DNA of 64,000 bases from Streptomyces sp. NBC_00690. Its GTDB lineage: Bacteria > Actinomycetota > Actinomycetes > Streptomycetales > Streptomycetaceae. The position numbers and the translations under genes are program-made. The notes under the pieces are model-generated. The model searched no databases, was not told the DNA's origin, and worked only from the letters and a program-made list of their open reading frames with translations. The stretch is from contig NZ_CP109009.1 of the NCBI RefSeq assembly GCF_036226685.1, positions 8,769,315 to 8,833,314 of the forward strand. The letters are read 5' to 3'. Positions 43,690 to 52,583 of the stretch are shown in pieces (positions within the stretch are counted from its first letter, which is position 1; every line of letters begins with the position of its first letter).

Positions 43690-44309
43690 TGGCCCTGCAG
43701 TTCATGAGCCCCGACCGCCAGCGCGCGGCCGAACACCGGCTTTTCACGGCCCTGGCAAAGACCGCCGACCAGGTCCGGGCAGGCATCATCGCCACCGCCC
43801 GCCGCAGCCTCCCCACCCGGCTGCGCACCCCCCACGCACAGGTTACCTACCTCCACCGCCGCACCGGCAGCACCCGCGCCGTCGCCGACCTCCTCGGGGT
43901 GCACCCCGAGACCGTTCGCCGCTACCTCAAGGGCCTGCGTAAACATCCACCGGCCGCCTTCGCCGCGCGTCTCGAGACCGCCGTACGGTCCCTGTACCGG
44001 CCCCGGCCGCGGATCAGCCGGGCCCAGATCGACGCGGCGATGTGCGCGCGCGGCCTGCGGGCCAACGTCCGCGGCACCTTCGGCTTCTCCTCAACCGGGG
44101 TCGGCTCCAGCGACGACCCCCGCGAGCGCTGGCTCAACGAGGACCTCACCCGCGAGACGAGCCGCGCCCTGGTGGCCGCCTGGCACGCCAGTGACGGCGC
44201 CCGCGCCCTCGACATCGTCAGCCAGGGCGTCTGCGAGGCGTACTTCCGCTTCGACCCCGGCATGGTAGCCGAGATGTCCCACCTCGCCTACATCGACTTC
44301 GAACACTGA
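43689..44309 (+). CDS. tpg: terminal protein Tpg
   Basis: A 206-residue telomere terminal protein, coupled to tap (TGATG). The N-terminal HTH-like region is RRTGSTRAVADLLGVHPETV-RRYLKGLRK. The conserved core reads ARLETAVRSLYRPRPRISRA and GTFGFSSTGVGSSDDPRERW, where GFSS...GSSDDPR is the family signature. The C-terminus is ACEAYFRF-like (GVCEAYFRFDPGMVAEMSHL). Tpg becomes covalently attached to the 5' ends and primes end patching. It is slightly longer than the common 184-residue form. Confidence 0.92.
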   Translation: MALQFMSPDRQRAAEHRLFTALAKTADQVRAGIIATARRSLPTRLRTPHAQVTYLHRRTGSTRAVADLLGVHPETVRRYLKGLRKHPPAAFAARLETAVRSLYRPRPRISRAQIDAAMCARGLRANVRGTFGFSSTGVGSSDDPRERWLNEDLTRETSRALVAAWHASDGARALDIVSQGVCEAYFRFDPGMVAEMSHLAYIDFEH

Positions 44310-44354
44310 CCCCCGGGCCGCGCCCGCCCCCGAGGCCCTGGAGGACCTCCGCGT

Positions 44355-46622
44355 ATGTTCATCCCTCACCAGCCGCCCCCGGCGGAGCGCAAGAGGCTGA
44401 AAAAGCATCAGAAGACCGCGGTCCAGGCCGCGGCGCACACCCTGCGCGAGGAAGACTCCCGCTGCCACATCGTCGCTCCCTGCGGCACCGGCAAAACACT
44501 GATCTGCGCCCGCCTGTGCGAGGAACTCGCCGCCTCCGGCCACGCCGACCGGCGCCTGATCCTCTTCCCCACCCTCGACCTGCTCCTGCAAACCATCCGC
44601 GTCTTCCAGACCGACAGCGCCCACGCGGGCGCCCTCATCGCCGTCTGCGCCCCCCTCGACGACCTCACCTCCCTCGGCGTACCCCGCGCCGGCAACCCCG
44701 ACGAACTCACCGACATGCTCACCGGACTTACCCACTACACCGTCTTCGCCACCTACGCCCACCTCGTCGACAGCGGCAACTTCCACGGCACCCTCATCAC
44801 CGCCCACCGCAACGGAGCCATCCCACCCTGGGACCTGATCATCTGCGACGAAGCCCACCGCACCTCCGGCAGCCTCGACAAAGCCTGGTCCATCGTCCAC
44901 AACGACGACGAGATCCCCGCCGCCCGCCGCTTCTACTGCACCGCCACCCCCCGCATCTGGTCCGCCGACCCCACCTACGCCGAAACCCTCACCCCCCGCG
45001 AGAACGGCCTCTACCTCGTCGCCAGCATGGACGATCCCGACCTCTACGGCCCCCGCGTCTTCGACATGCAACTCTCCACCGCCATCTCCCAAAAACTCGC
45101 CCGCGACTACCGCATCGTCCTCGTCGCCGTCGACCACCCCGACCTCCAACCCCGACTGCGCCGCACCCGCACCGCCCGCGCCACCGACACCGTCGCCCTC
45201 ACCAGCCTGGCCACCGCCGTCCTCAAAACCTGCGCCACCCACCACGTCCGCAAAATGATCACCTTCCACAAAGCGATCGCCGACGCCCGCGCCTTCACCA
45301 CCACCCTCACCCAAACAGCGAACGCCCTGGACGGCGAGACCACCGAAACCGCACACGGCCCCGTCCCACTGCGCCCCGAGAGCCTGTGGGCCCACGCGGT
45401 CTACGGACAAGACCCCGACCGCTTCGACAAACTGGCCACCTTCCGCACCGAACCCGCCCCCGCGCACCTCAACATCCTGGCCAACTCCCGCCTCCTGGCC
45501 GAAGGCTACGACGTACCCAGCGTGGACGCCCTGTGCTTCGCCGCCCCCAAAGCCAGCGTCACCGACGTCGTCCAAGCACTCGGCCGCGCCCTGCGACCGC
45601 ACCCCGACGGCTCGGAGACGGCCACCATCCTCATCCCCGTCTACCTAGCCCCCGGCGAAGAACCCAAAGACCTCCTCCACGCCGACTCCTTCCAACCCCT
45701 CTACGACATGCTGATCGCCCTGAGCTCCCACGACCTGCGCATCGCCGACCGCATCCCCACCACCGAACTCCCCGCCGCCACCGCCCAAACCCCCGCAACC
45801 ACCCCTGCCGACGGCACAGGCCAGAACACACCCCAGAGCGCGGAGCCCACCGTCCACCTCACCCCCGAAGACCGCACCACACCCCCCTTCGGCCCCAGCA
45901 GCGGCTTCCCCGAAATCGTCGGCACCGACGGGATCGCCCTGACCCCCCGCGAGATCCACCACGTCATGACCCTGCGCACCTTCAAACCCCACAACACGTC
46001 CAACGAATGGGCCGACATGATGCGCCAGGTCACCGCCTACTGGGACGAACACGGCCACCTCGCCATCACCCGCACCCAAGCCGCCACCCTGCACACCGAC
46101 CCCCACCGCACCGACCTCCACACCTGGCTCGAATACCAACGCACAGCCCACCGCAAAGGCGAACTCGCCCCCTGGCAAACCGCCTTCCTTGACGCCCACG
46201 GCATGCTCTGGAACCCCGCCGAAGCCAGCCGCGACACCTTCATCACCTACGCCGAAGACTGCGCCCGCGACACCGGAGGACTCGCCGTCCCCGTCTCCTA
46301 CACCGCCCCCGACGGCACCAAAGTCGGCGAACGCCTACGCAACTACCGCGCCAGCGCCAAAAACCACACCATCGACACCCGCCTGCGCACAGAACTCAAC
46401 CGCATCGACCCCCACTGGTACCCCGCCTGGGACTTCCGCTGGCAGAGCAACTACCAGACCGCCGCCCACCGCCACCACCACGGCCAAAGCCTCACCCAGC
46501 CCGGCGACGGCCGCGCCTACCGCACCTGGCTCCGCAACCCCGGCGACCATCTCACCATCGACCAGGAACAACTCCTGAGAGAGATCGGCCTCACCGACGA
46601 CGAGACCGTCCTGACCGGATAG
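44355..46622 (+). CDS. TtrA-like telomere-proximal SF2 helicase
   Basis: A 755-residue SF2 DEAD/DEAH-type helicase. Motif I is APCGTGKTLICARLCEEL (about residue 40), motif II ICDEAHR (about 165), motif III YCTATPR, and motif VI-type QALGRALRPHPDG (about 415). After about residue 480 come a Pro/Thr linker and C-terminal helicase-associated repeats (YWDEHGHLAITRTQAATL, LHTWLEYQRTAHRKGELAPW). Helicases of this build are encoded at Streptomyces chromosome and linear plasmid ends (TtrA type) and affect conjugal transfer. It follows tpg by 45 bp, probably in one operon. Confidence 0.85.
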   Translation: MFIPHQPPPAERKRLKKHQKTAVQAAAHTLREEDSRCHIVAPCGTGKTLICARLCEELAASGHADRRLILFPTLDLLLQTIRVFQTDSAHAGALIAVCAPLDDLTSLGVPRAGNPDELTDMLTGLTHYTVFATYAHLVDSGNFHGTLITAHRNGAIPPWDLIICDEAHRTSGSLDKAWSIVHNDDEIPAARRFYCTATPRIWSADPTYAETLTPRENGLYLVASMDDPDLYGPRVFDMQLSTAISQKLARDYRIVLVAVDHPDLQPRLRRTRTARATDTVALTSLATAVLKTCATHHVRKMITFHKAIADARAFTTTLTQTANALDGETTETAHGPVPLRPESLWAHAVYGQDPDRFDKLATFRTEPAPAHLNILANSRLLAEGYDVPSVDALCFAAPKASVTDVVQALGRALRPHPDGSETATILIPVYLAPGEEPKDLLHADSFQPLYDMLIALSSHDLRIADRIPTTELPAATAQTPATTPADGTGQNTPQSAEPTVHLTPEDRTTPPFGPSSGFPEIVGTDGIALTPREIHHVMTLRTFKPHNTSNEWADMMRQVTAYWDEHGHLAITRTQAATLHTDPHRTDLHTWLEYQRTAHRKGELAPWQTAFLDAHGMLWNPAEASRDTFITYAEDCARDTGGLAVPVSYTAPDGTKVGERLRNYRASAKNHTIDTRLRTELNRIDPHWYPAWDFRWQSNYQTAAHRHHHGQSLTQPGDGRAYRTWLRNPGDHLTIDQEQLLREIGLTDDETVLTG

Positions 46623-47072
46623 TCAGTCCGGCATTTCTCGACGAGCACTGTCCAGGGCGGAACCCGCGCACCGCCTTCGCCCGGCAACCGAAACTCCTTC
46701 CGCCGGAAGCAGACATGTCCGGTGCAGCGCATCGGGATGACGAGAGACGGCCACGCCGAACAGTTCGACGGAGCGCACCGCGTCGCCGGGGCGTCGTGGG
46801 GCAGGTAGCGGCGCATCTCACCTGGTCCTTGGTGCGGAGGGTGGACCGCCAGTCCTTGCCGGGGGGCCCGAAGTAGGCCGCGGCGAGGGCCGGCTGGGTC
46901 TGGAGATGGTCGCTGTGAGAGAAGATCCCGGGAGGATGGCTCCCCGGCCGCGGCCGCCGCGCAGACGACGGCGTGGTGGTCGCGTGCGTCGCAGGCAGCC
47001 GGGCCAGGAACCCGCTTGCAGAACTCGGTACATCGCCCGCGAGCGGCGACGGTTCCCGAAATTGCGGCGTCG
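46623..47072. other. remnant-bearing intergenic region
   Basis: No intact gene. On the minus strand at about 46800-46935 the frame HSDHLQTQPALAAAYFGPPG and KDWRSTLRTKDQVR looks like a fragment of a coding sequence. No start or family could be assigned. Confidence 0.35.
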
Positions 47073-48008
47073 TCAGAGAAGTTGGTCAGCATCGCCGCGT
47101 TCAGCGTCAGGCTGGAGAATGCCTTGAGGGAAGGCCCGAGCGATCCAGCTTTCTGGTGCCCCGACCTCGCGCAGGGCCCCGATCCGCTCTTCGTGGTCGC
47201 ATCGGCCCCGATCCGTATGGATCCGCAGATACAAGGGATCGTTTCGACGGGTGTCGCGGCTGCCGAAGTAGAAGGAGCACGTGTGCCCCCACTGGCCGGG
47301 GGTGTCCGGTTCACCGCAGAAGCAGAACCGGTCAGACACCTGTACCGGCAGCCCCCACCGCAGGTGGCACAGCCGCTCCAGGAGCCGGTCGTGCCCGAGA
47401 GCGTGAGGGCGCGCGGAGTGGGCGTCGATCTTCCATCCCTCGCCCTCGTCCCAACACTGGACACGGTAGAAGGCACCGACCGTGTGGAAGAGAGCGATCC
47501 GCCGTAGCAAGGCGTTTCCCACTTCCGCCCGTCTGGATCGCGCACACTGCAGACCGGGGCAGGCGTCGATGTACGCGGCCTCTACGGGATCAAGCCGCTG
47601 GCCCGTCCATAGCGGTCGCACACCATGGCCCACACACCAGCGCGCATGTCGTCGCAGAACCACCTCCCAGCTCTCTGCCTGCTTGCTGGGAAGGGCCAGG
47701 ACAAGAGCCGCCGTTCGTCCGAGATCATTCACCATGTGCAGCCGTAGTTGCCGACCGCGGGCAACAACACCGCTCACCCGCAGTCCTGGAATACCGGCCG
47801 GTTCATCTTGCGTGCGCGGTGCGGGGGCCGTGGGCAGCAGACGACTCAGACAGTACTCAGGAAAGGAATACCGTTCCCGGCCGAGGTAAGCGTCGAGATG
47901 CAAGGTGACAGACATGGCGGAACTGGTCACCGACGCGATCCCAAACGGATGCGCACACAAGTCCGGGGACCGGCCGAGCTGCTCCAGCACGTAGCTCTCC
48001 AACAGCAT
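47073..48008 (-). CDS. hypothetical protein
   Basis: A 311-residue soluble protein: LLESYVLEQLGRSPDLCAHP, SVTLHLDAYLGRERYSFPEY, SWEVVLRRHARWCVGHGVRP, FYRVQCWDEGEGWKIDAHSA, FCFCGEPDTPGQWGHTCSFY. Several Cys and His residues cluster near residues 220-245 and could bind a metal. No family is recognised. It is single, with start at the ATG at 48008. Confidence 0.6.
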   Translation of the reverse strand: MLLESYVLEQLGRSPDLCAHPFGIASVTSSAMSVTLHLDAYLGRERYSFPEYCLSRLLPTAPAPRTQDEPAGIPGLRVSGVVARGRQLRLHMVNDLGRTAALVLALPSKQAESWEVVLRRHARWCVGHGVRPLWTGQRLDPVEAAYIDACPGLQCARSRRAEVGNALLRRIALFHTVGAFYRVQCWDEGEGWKIDAHSARPHALGHDRLLERLCHLRWGLPVQVSDRFCFCGEPDTPGQWGHTCSFYFGSRDTRRNDPLYLRIHTDRGRCDHEERIGALREVGAPESWIARAFPQGILQPDAERGDADQLL

Positions 48009-48820
48009 CTGCGCTGGTGACGCCCACGCTGCTGGATGACTGCCCCGAAGGCCGGGGCGACGGGTGTGCCCCCCCGCATTCGGCCCAGTAGCGGAGCTTG
48101 CGGGGCTCCCACGAAGAGCGATGGCTCACGACAGTGCCTTTCCAGCGCGCCCTGCCCGATTCCGGCACGCCATGCACACTGACGGGCTGTCGTACGAACT
48201 CGGTGGTGCAGGCCGGTGCAGTCCCACGCTCCTTGCGCTCCAAAGACGCCGGATCGGGCGGCGTTCAGAACGTGGCCCGCCTCGGGCCGAGCCCATTATC
48301 GAGCAGCGCTGAGCAGCGCCTTGGTTGAGACAGGTGATATCGCCAGTACTTCACCCGCACGGCCCAGTCGAACTCGGACGGTGCGCGCAGGCGTAGGCCA
48401 CCGACCAAAGCCAGCCCGGTCATGGGGGTCTGGCCGGCCTCGCCGTGTCGCAGAGGTGGGGAAGCGCGCCCGGGCGTAGGGGATCGGGGCGCTGACAGCC
48501 GCATCAAGAGCACTGCTCCCCGCCAGGTCTGCTCGACTGCGAGAGATGCGTGCCAGCCGGACGCTCGACGTCCATCAGGTCCCGAACTGTCCCGGGCCGG
48601 TCCTCAGAGGGCATAAAGAGCAACCGTAGGGGCGGGGGCGGCTGCCAGGGCCACTTCCCCCACGAACGCAGTGTGCAGATGGCCTCGCCTCGACTACCGA
48701 CTGCCAACCCGCACCCGAGTCGTCCTTCATTCTGAAACGCCTGCCGCGTAGGCACGCCGAGACGGTTCGCCCGGGCGGATGCCGGACCTGGGCCGCAGGG
48801 AGTCCGGCCCTGCTCGTGTG
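48009..48820. other. no gene recognised
   Basis: About 810 bases with only chance frames in all six readings. No strong hairpin, repeat or RNA gene was identified. Confidence 0.4.
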
Positions 48821-49350
48821 TCACCACAGCACACCCGCCTCGGCGTCGGTGTATCCGAAGTGCCGGGCCATGTGGACCAGGGCTCGCCGTGTCAGGCCCT
48901 TGCGCGCCTTGCGTTCCATCACGGGTACGGCGGTGATCGTGACGGCCATCTCCGACCGGGCGTCACTGTCGGTGGGGCCGAAGGGCTTCAGGTCGATGAA
49001 CGAGTTCAGGGGGGCAAGACGCCGCTCGGCGCGAGTTGTTCGCAAGTCAGGCGCAGTTCTGTGGTGGGCGGTGCCGCCCAATGCATGGCCGACGGGCCGC
49101 CGAGGCAGCGAAGTAGGACGCCGGCGGTGGTCTCCCACGAGCCGAACAGGACGGGCCTGGACCTCGTCGAGTACGAGCTGCGTACCCCCGCCTGCGCCGA
49201 GAAGAACGGCCCATGCCGCCGTGTCCTCGACGAGGACCTCCCCACAGCCGACCACGTTCGACTCCATAGCAGTCGGCAGGGCGAGCATCACCGCGACCCT
49301 CAGGGCCGCTCCGCCGTCCGGCCCGGCGATCCGTGCACATGTAGCCCGCA
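48821..49350 (-). pseudogene. frameshifted hypothetical gene
   Basis: Coding character moves between frames on the minus strand. First comes VAVMLALPTAMESNVVGCGE with EDTAAWAVLLGAGGGTQLVL (about 49350-49150). Then another frame reads PVLFGSWETTAGVLLRCLGG and TTELRLTCEQLAP. From about 49020 the original frame returns with LNSFIDLKPFGPTDSDARSE, MAVTITAVPVMERKARKGLT and ARHFGYTDAEAGVLW. Two opposite frameshifts are the simplest explanation. The family is unknown. Confidence 0.5.
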
Positions 49351-49613
49351 GAACGGCCCGAGTTGCCGTGCGGCACCCTGGTCCAAGACATGGCAGGCAG
49401 CAGTATCCCCGCCCTCCGAACCGACGAGGAGGCCTCAAGAGACTATGACGCTCGCCAACCCGGAGTGGGAGGCGTGCCTGCACGACTTCCCACCCTGTTT
49501 CGACGATGTCTTGGCGCCGTCCCCCACATCACCCGAGGAGGGTATGCGGGTGGATCTTGGCCACCCGCAGGGAAATCGCTGCGCTGGGGCGGTGTGGCAG
49601 AGCAGGATGAGGC

Positions 49614-50117
49614 ATGGCCACGCACGATCCCGCCGGCGAAACCGACCGCCCCTCCGCCCCGGAGGCTGTCGGCTATTACGCAGGTGCGGCCGAGATCGCC
49701 CGGCATTTGGCGGATGCTGGCCTGACGCCACCCTCCCGATCCGGGCCGACCGGATGGCAGGGCGAGTTCTGCACCGTGGAAGCCCTCCCCGCGGACCAGT
49801 GGCCACCCGGCGTGCTCTGGACTGTTGAGGTCGTCCACCACCCCGATACGGCCTACCGGTGGCGCCTAGGACAGAGCGACCCACCCGGAGCAGCAGCACA
49901 CCGCACCGAACGCCTCATGGCAGTCGCCGACACCCTCACCCACCTCGGCTACGCGGTCAACGTGGTGGACCGCCAGGGCTGGCGCCCGGGCCAACAGGCC
50001 CTCCGCGTCCACCGAACCGACCCACCCCCCCACCCCATCCCGCCCTCCGCACGCCCGACCGCCATCACCCGCCTCCACATCGTCACCGACCACCACCACG
50101 ACACCCCGCCCCACTGA
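49614..50117 (+). CDS. hypothetical protein
   Basis: A 167-residue soluble protein: AVGYYAGAAEIARHLADAGL, SGPTGWQGEFCTVEALPAD, LWTVEVVHHPDTAYRWRLGQ, VADTLTHLGYAVNVVDRQGW. The C-terminus is Pro/His-rich. It looks like a single alpha/beta domain with no known motif. The start is an ATG at 49614; the nearest purine-rich tract is AGGATGAGG. Confidence 0.6.
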   Translation: MATHDPAGETDRPSAPEAVGYYAGAAEIARHLADAGLTPPSRSGPTGWQGEFCTVEALPADQWPPGVLWTVEVVHHPDTAYRWRLGQSDPPGAAAHRTERLMAVADTLTHLGYAVNVVDRQGWRPGQQALRVHRTDPPPHPIPPSARPTAITRLHIVTDHHHDTPPH

Positions 50118-50165
50118 CACCACCGACTCGAACGAACGGCGACGAAGCACCGCCCACAACCCGAC

Positions 50166-50232
50166 GGCGTGGCTCGCCGAGGATGCCGACACCGACCCAA
50201 CCGAACGGTCGGCATCCTCGGCGAGCCACGCC
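50166..50232. repeat. 25-bp perfect inverted repeat
   Basis: The arm 50166-50190 (starting GGCGTGGCTCGCCGAGGATG) is perfectly complementary to 50208-50232 (starting GTCGGCATCCTCGGCGAGCC), with a 17-base spacer. It is longer than typical terminators in the window. It lies 49 bases after the hypothetical gene at 49614, so it could terminate that gene or be an end-structure of a small mobile element. Confidence 0.9.
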
Positions 50233-50749
50233 GCGAGGCTGGCAAAGGCCACATCACCCCACCACTCAGCAGAGCAGGTCTCTCCCGCCCCCCGAAACGC
50301 ACACCAGCGACGACGTCACCAACGGGCCACCGAGAGACGCGCGCCCGCACACGAGTCGCCGACCCGCGTTACGCCCGCATGACGAGAACAAACCCAGGGC
50401 ACGATGCGCGCTCAGACCGCCACCGCAAGACACACGCCCTCCGCTACGATGCCAACCTGCAGGACGCGCACCGCCGACCGCCAATGCCGCATCCCCGCCC
50501 GCGCCGCAGCAGCTCAGACGGCCAAGGGTCCCCACCCAGGCCCGCGACACCCACCCGCACCACTGCGGGCAGGCGCGGGCTGCCCGGAGAGCGGCAACAA
50601 CCATGCCACGCAAACAGTCCCGCGCCGACCCACGCGCCCGCTCCGCGCAGAAGACCCCGGGCAACAACCACAAGTACACCGAGCCGCTGCGCGCCCATGC
50701 ATATCGACCTCGCCGAACCGCGCGCGTCGAACCGGAAGGAGACCGACGC
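50233..50749 (+). other. region upstream of GIY-YIG-like gene with small peptide frame
   Basis: No intact gene except an in-frame upstream segment from 50603 reading MPRKQSRADPRARSAQKTPG and NNHKYTEPLRAHAYRPRRTA, which runs without a stop into the next gene. DNA similar to 50650-50705 occurs at 40149-40204. This may be a small leader protein whose stop has been lost, or the true N-terminus. Confidence 0.35.
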
Positions 50750-51472
50750 ATGACCGCGACACCGACCCACGTCTACGTCCTCAGGCACAGCGCCACTCAG
50801 GTCGGAAAGGTGGGAATCGCCGCCCTGAACTCCACACGAATCGCTCAACACCAGCGAGAAGAGTGGAACTTGTACCGCGCCATGCTGCTCCCCTCCCGAG
50901 AGGCCGCACGGCAGGTCGAACGGTCCGTCTTGCGGCGACTCAAAGCTGACGGGATGGATGCGCACATGCCGGCAGCCCGCATGCCACAAGGAGGTCAGAG
51001 CGAGACCGTGAACCTTGACGAGGTACCGGAGGCTGACCTGTGGGACCGGGTGGTTACTGCGGCCCGCGAGGTTCAAGCTCAGGCGGACACCACCCGGGTA
51101 GTGTTGTACCTCGCCCGAATGGACGGCATCCCCGTCCTCGCTGCTGGGACTGATAAGCCCCTTGGCCGATCCAAAGGAAGCCCCGAGTGCGCCGTCGGGA
51201 AACAGCTTGGCGCTCACGGATGGCTGGTGTACGCGGCGAACATGACCGCAGCCAAGGCGGACGCCGCGCTACGCGGACTCAGGAGCTGGGCAGCCACGGC
51301 CGGTATGACCGACCTCAAGTCGCTGCGCAAAGTTGACTGGCCGACGCCGCTAGTACGCAACGTTTACCCCTTGAAGGGCCCGACGGACGAGAGCTTCAAG
51401 CAGGCGCGCATAGCGGTCGGAGTGCCGCTTTACCCGATCTCCGAAGACGATCCGGATGAGAACGACGACTGA
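50750..51472 (+). CDS. GIY-YIG/T5orf172-like protein
   Basis: A 240-residue protein. The N-terminal domain resembles GIY-YIG/T5orf172 nucleases: THVYVLRHSATQVGKVGIAA, STRIAQHQREEWNLYRAMLL, AARQVERSVLRRLKADGM. The expected Arg (RIAQH) and Glu (QVERSV) positions are present. The C-terminal part is unassigned (YLARMDGIPVLAAGTDKPLG). The strong GGAAGGAG ribosome site at 50733-50740 favours the start at 50750 over the in-frame ATG at 50603. It may be a DNA endonuclease of a mobile element. Confidence 0.6.
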   Translation: MTATPTHVYVLRHSATQVGKVGIAALNSTRIAQHQREEWNLYRAMLLPSREAARQVERSVLRRLKADGMDAHMPAARMPQGGQSETVNLDEVPEADLWDRVVTAAREVQAQADTTRVVLYLARMDGIPVLAAGTDKPLGRSKGSPECAVGKQLGAHGWLVYAANMTAAKADAALRGLRSWAATAGMTDLKSLRKVDWPTPLVRNVYPLKGPTDESFKQARIAVGVPLYPISEDDPDENDD

Positions 51473-51788
51473 CATCCAGTGGCGTACGGCCCCGGGTTAA
51501 AGACTTCCACCACGGCGAGCGCCACTTCGCCGACTGACCGGCGCCCGGCGAAGTCACCGCGCGCCCGTTGGTGTTCGAGGGGTTCAACTTCGAGGCTGAA
51601 GCCCCGCGCGATGCGGCCGGAGTGCGTCTCAACGAGCGCCGTGCTCATCCTGGAGTCAGTGGGTCGGGTGGGGAGCGCAACCATTCCTGTGGCCCGATGG
51701 TCGTTTACATGCCATCCGTGTACCGGGTGGGCTTTGGTCGCTCCGCCTGGGGATGTTCCTGAGGCGCTGGACTGTGGGAGAACCCTTC
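51473..51788 (+). other. intergenic, promoter of secreted protein gene likely
   Basis: A 316-base gap. An in-frame extension of the next gene to 51753 (MFLRRWTVGEPF) is not supported. No strong hairpin was seen. A weak purine tract (GGGAGAACCC) lies just upstream of the 51789 ATG. Confidence 0.35.
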
Positions 51789-52583
51789 ATGCATCACCAG
51801 ACCACCGTGGCAGCCCTCGCCGGGGCACTCGTCCTGTCCGCGTTCGTACTTCCGGGCGCCGCCCAGGCGGATGAGGTCTCGGGCAACATCAAGATCACGA
51901 AGGTGGTCGTCAACGGAGGGAAGGACATCGTCCTGGGGACCACGGATGTGAAGACGTTCACCATCGCGGTGACCGCCACGGACGACTCCGGCATCGAGGT
52001 CGGAAGAACCTACCCCATCATGTGGCACGGCCCCATCCACAAGCCGAGCGGCGACCCCTACGGTCTCGTGCTCCCCGACGACATCAGGGGCAAGTGCGTG
52101 AACCAGAGCCGCACCACGACCACCTGCACCTACACCTTCACCATGAACCCGCGCATCGAACCCCAGGACAACACCACGGCCGGAACCTGGACCGTGAGCG
52201 CCTATGCCCTGGCCAACGACGGCGACTACATCAGCAAGGACTCCGCCACGAAGGCAAGAGTCCTACGCAACTCCAAGCTCACGGCCAACGCCTCACCCGA
52301 ACCGGTACACAAGAACAAGACGATCACCGTGACCGGCGCCCTGACCCGCGCCAACTGGGAGACCTACACGTACGGGGGCTATACCAAGCAGCCGGTCACG
52401 CTCCAGTTCAAGAAGAAGGGCACCTCCACCTACACGACCCTCAAGACCGTCACGACGGACAGCAAGGGCAACCTGAAGACCACGACGAAAGCCACCGCGG
52501 ACGGCTCCTTCCGCTACTCCTTCGCAGGCACGTCCACGACCCCCGCAGTCTTCTCCACGGCGGACTACATCGACGTGAAATAG
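51789..52583 (+). CDS. secreted protein with calcium-binding/Ig-like repeats
   Basis: A 264-residue exported protein. The Sec signal peptide is HHQTTVAALAGALVLSAFVL with cleavage likely after PGAAQA. The mature part is Thr/Lys-rich and beta-sheeted: SGNIKITKVVVNGGKDIVLG, FTIAVTATDDSGIEVGRTYP, TWTVSAYALANDGDYI, and a C-terminal domain KNKTITVTGALTRANWETYT and PVTLQFKKKGTSTYTTLKTV. These look like two Ig-like/Big domains as found in Streptomyces surface proteins of unknown role. The start at 51789 is chosen because it begins the signal peptide. Confidence 0.75.
   Translation: MHHQTTVAALAGALVLSAFVLPGAAQADEVSGNIKITKVVVNGGKDIVLGTTDVKTFTIAVTATDDSGIEVGRTYPIMWHGPIHKPSGDPYGLVLPDDIRGKCVNQSRTTTTCTYTFTMNPRIEPQDNTTAGTWTVSAYALANDGDYISKDSATKARVLRNSKLTANASPEPVHKNKTITVTGALTRANWETYTYGGYTKQPVTLQFKKKGTSTYTTLKTVTTDSKGNLKTTTKATADGSFRYSFAGTSTTPAVFSTADYIDVK

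Noticed and set aside
44091..45602. 503-codon minus-strand Gly/Val-rich frame
   Set aside because: Antisense shadow of tpg and the helicase, which have clear motifs and periodicity.
44516..46192. 558-codon Arg/Pro/His-rich frame overlapping the helicase
   Set aside because: Frame-shifted shadow of the helicase; composition is purely GC-driven.
50166..50232. CRISPR-like or tRNA structure
   Set aside because: Single inverted repeat only; no repeat-spacer periodicity and no tRNA-like arms. No CRISPR array or tRNA was found anywhere in the window.
49859..50749. N-terminal 297-codon extension of the GIY-YIG-like gene
   Set aside because: Pro/Arg/Thr low-complexity frame overlapping another gene; strong ribosome site at 50733-50740 supports the shorter protein.
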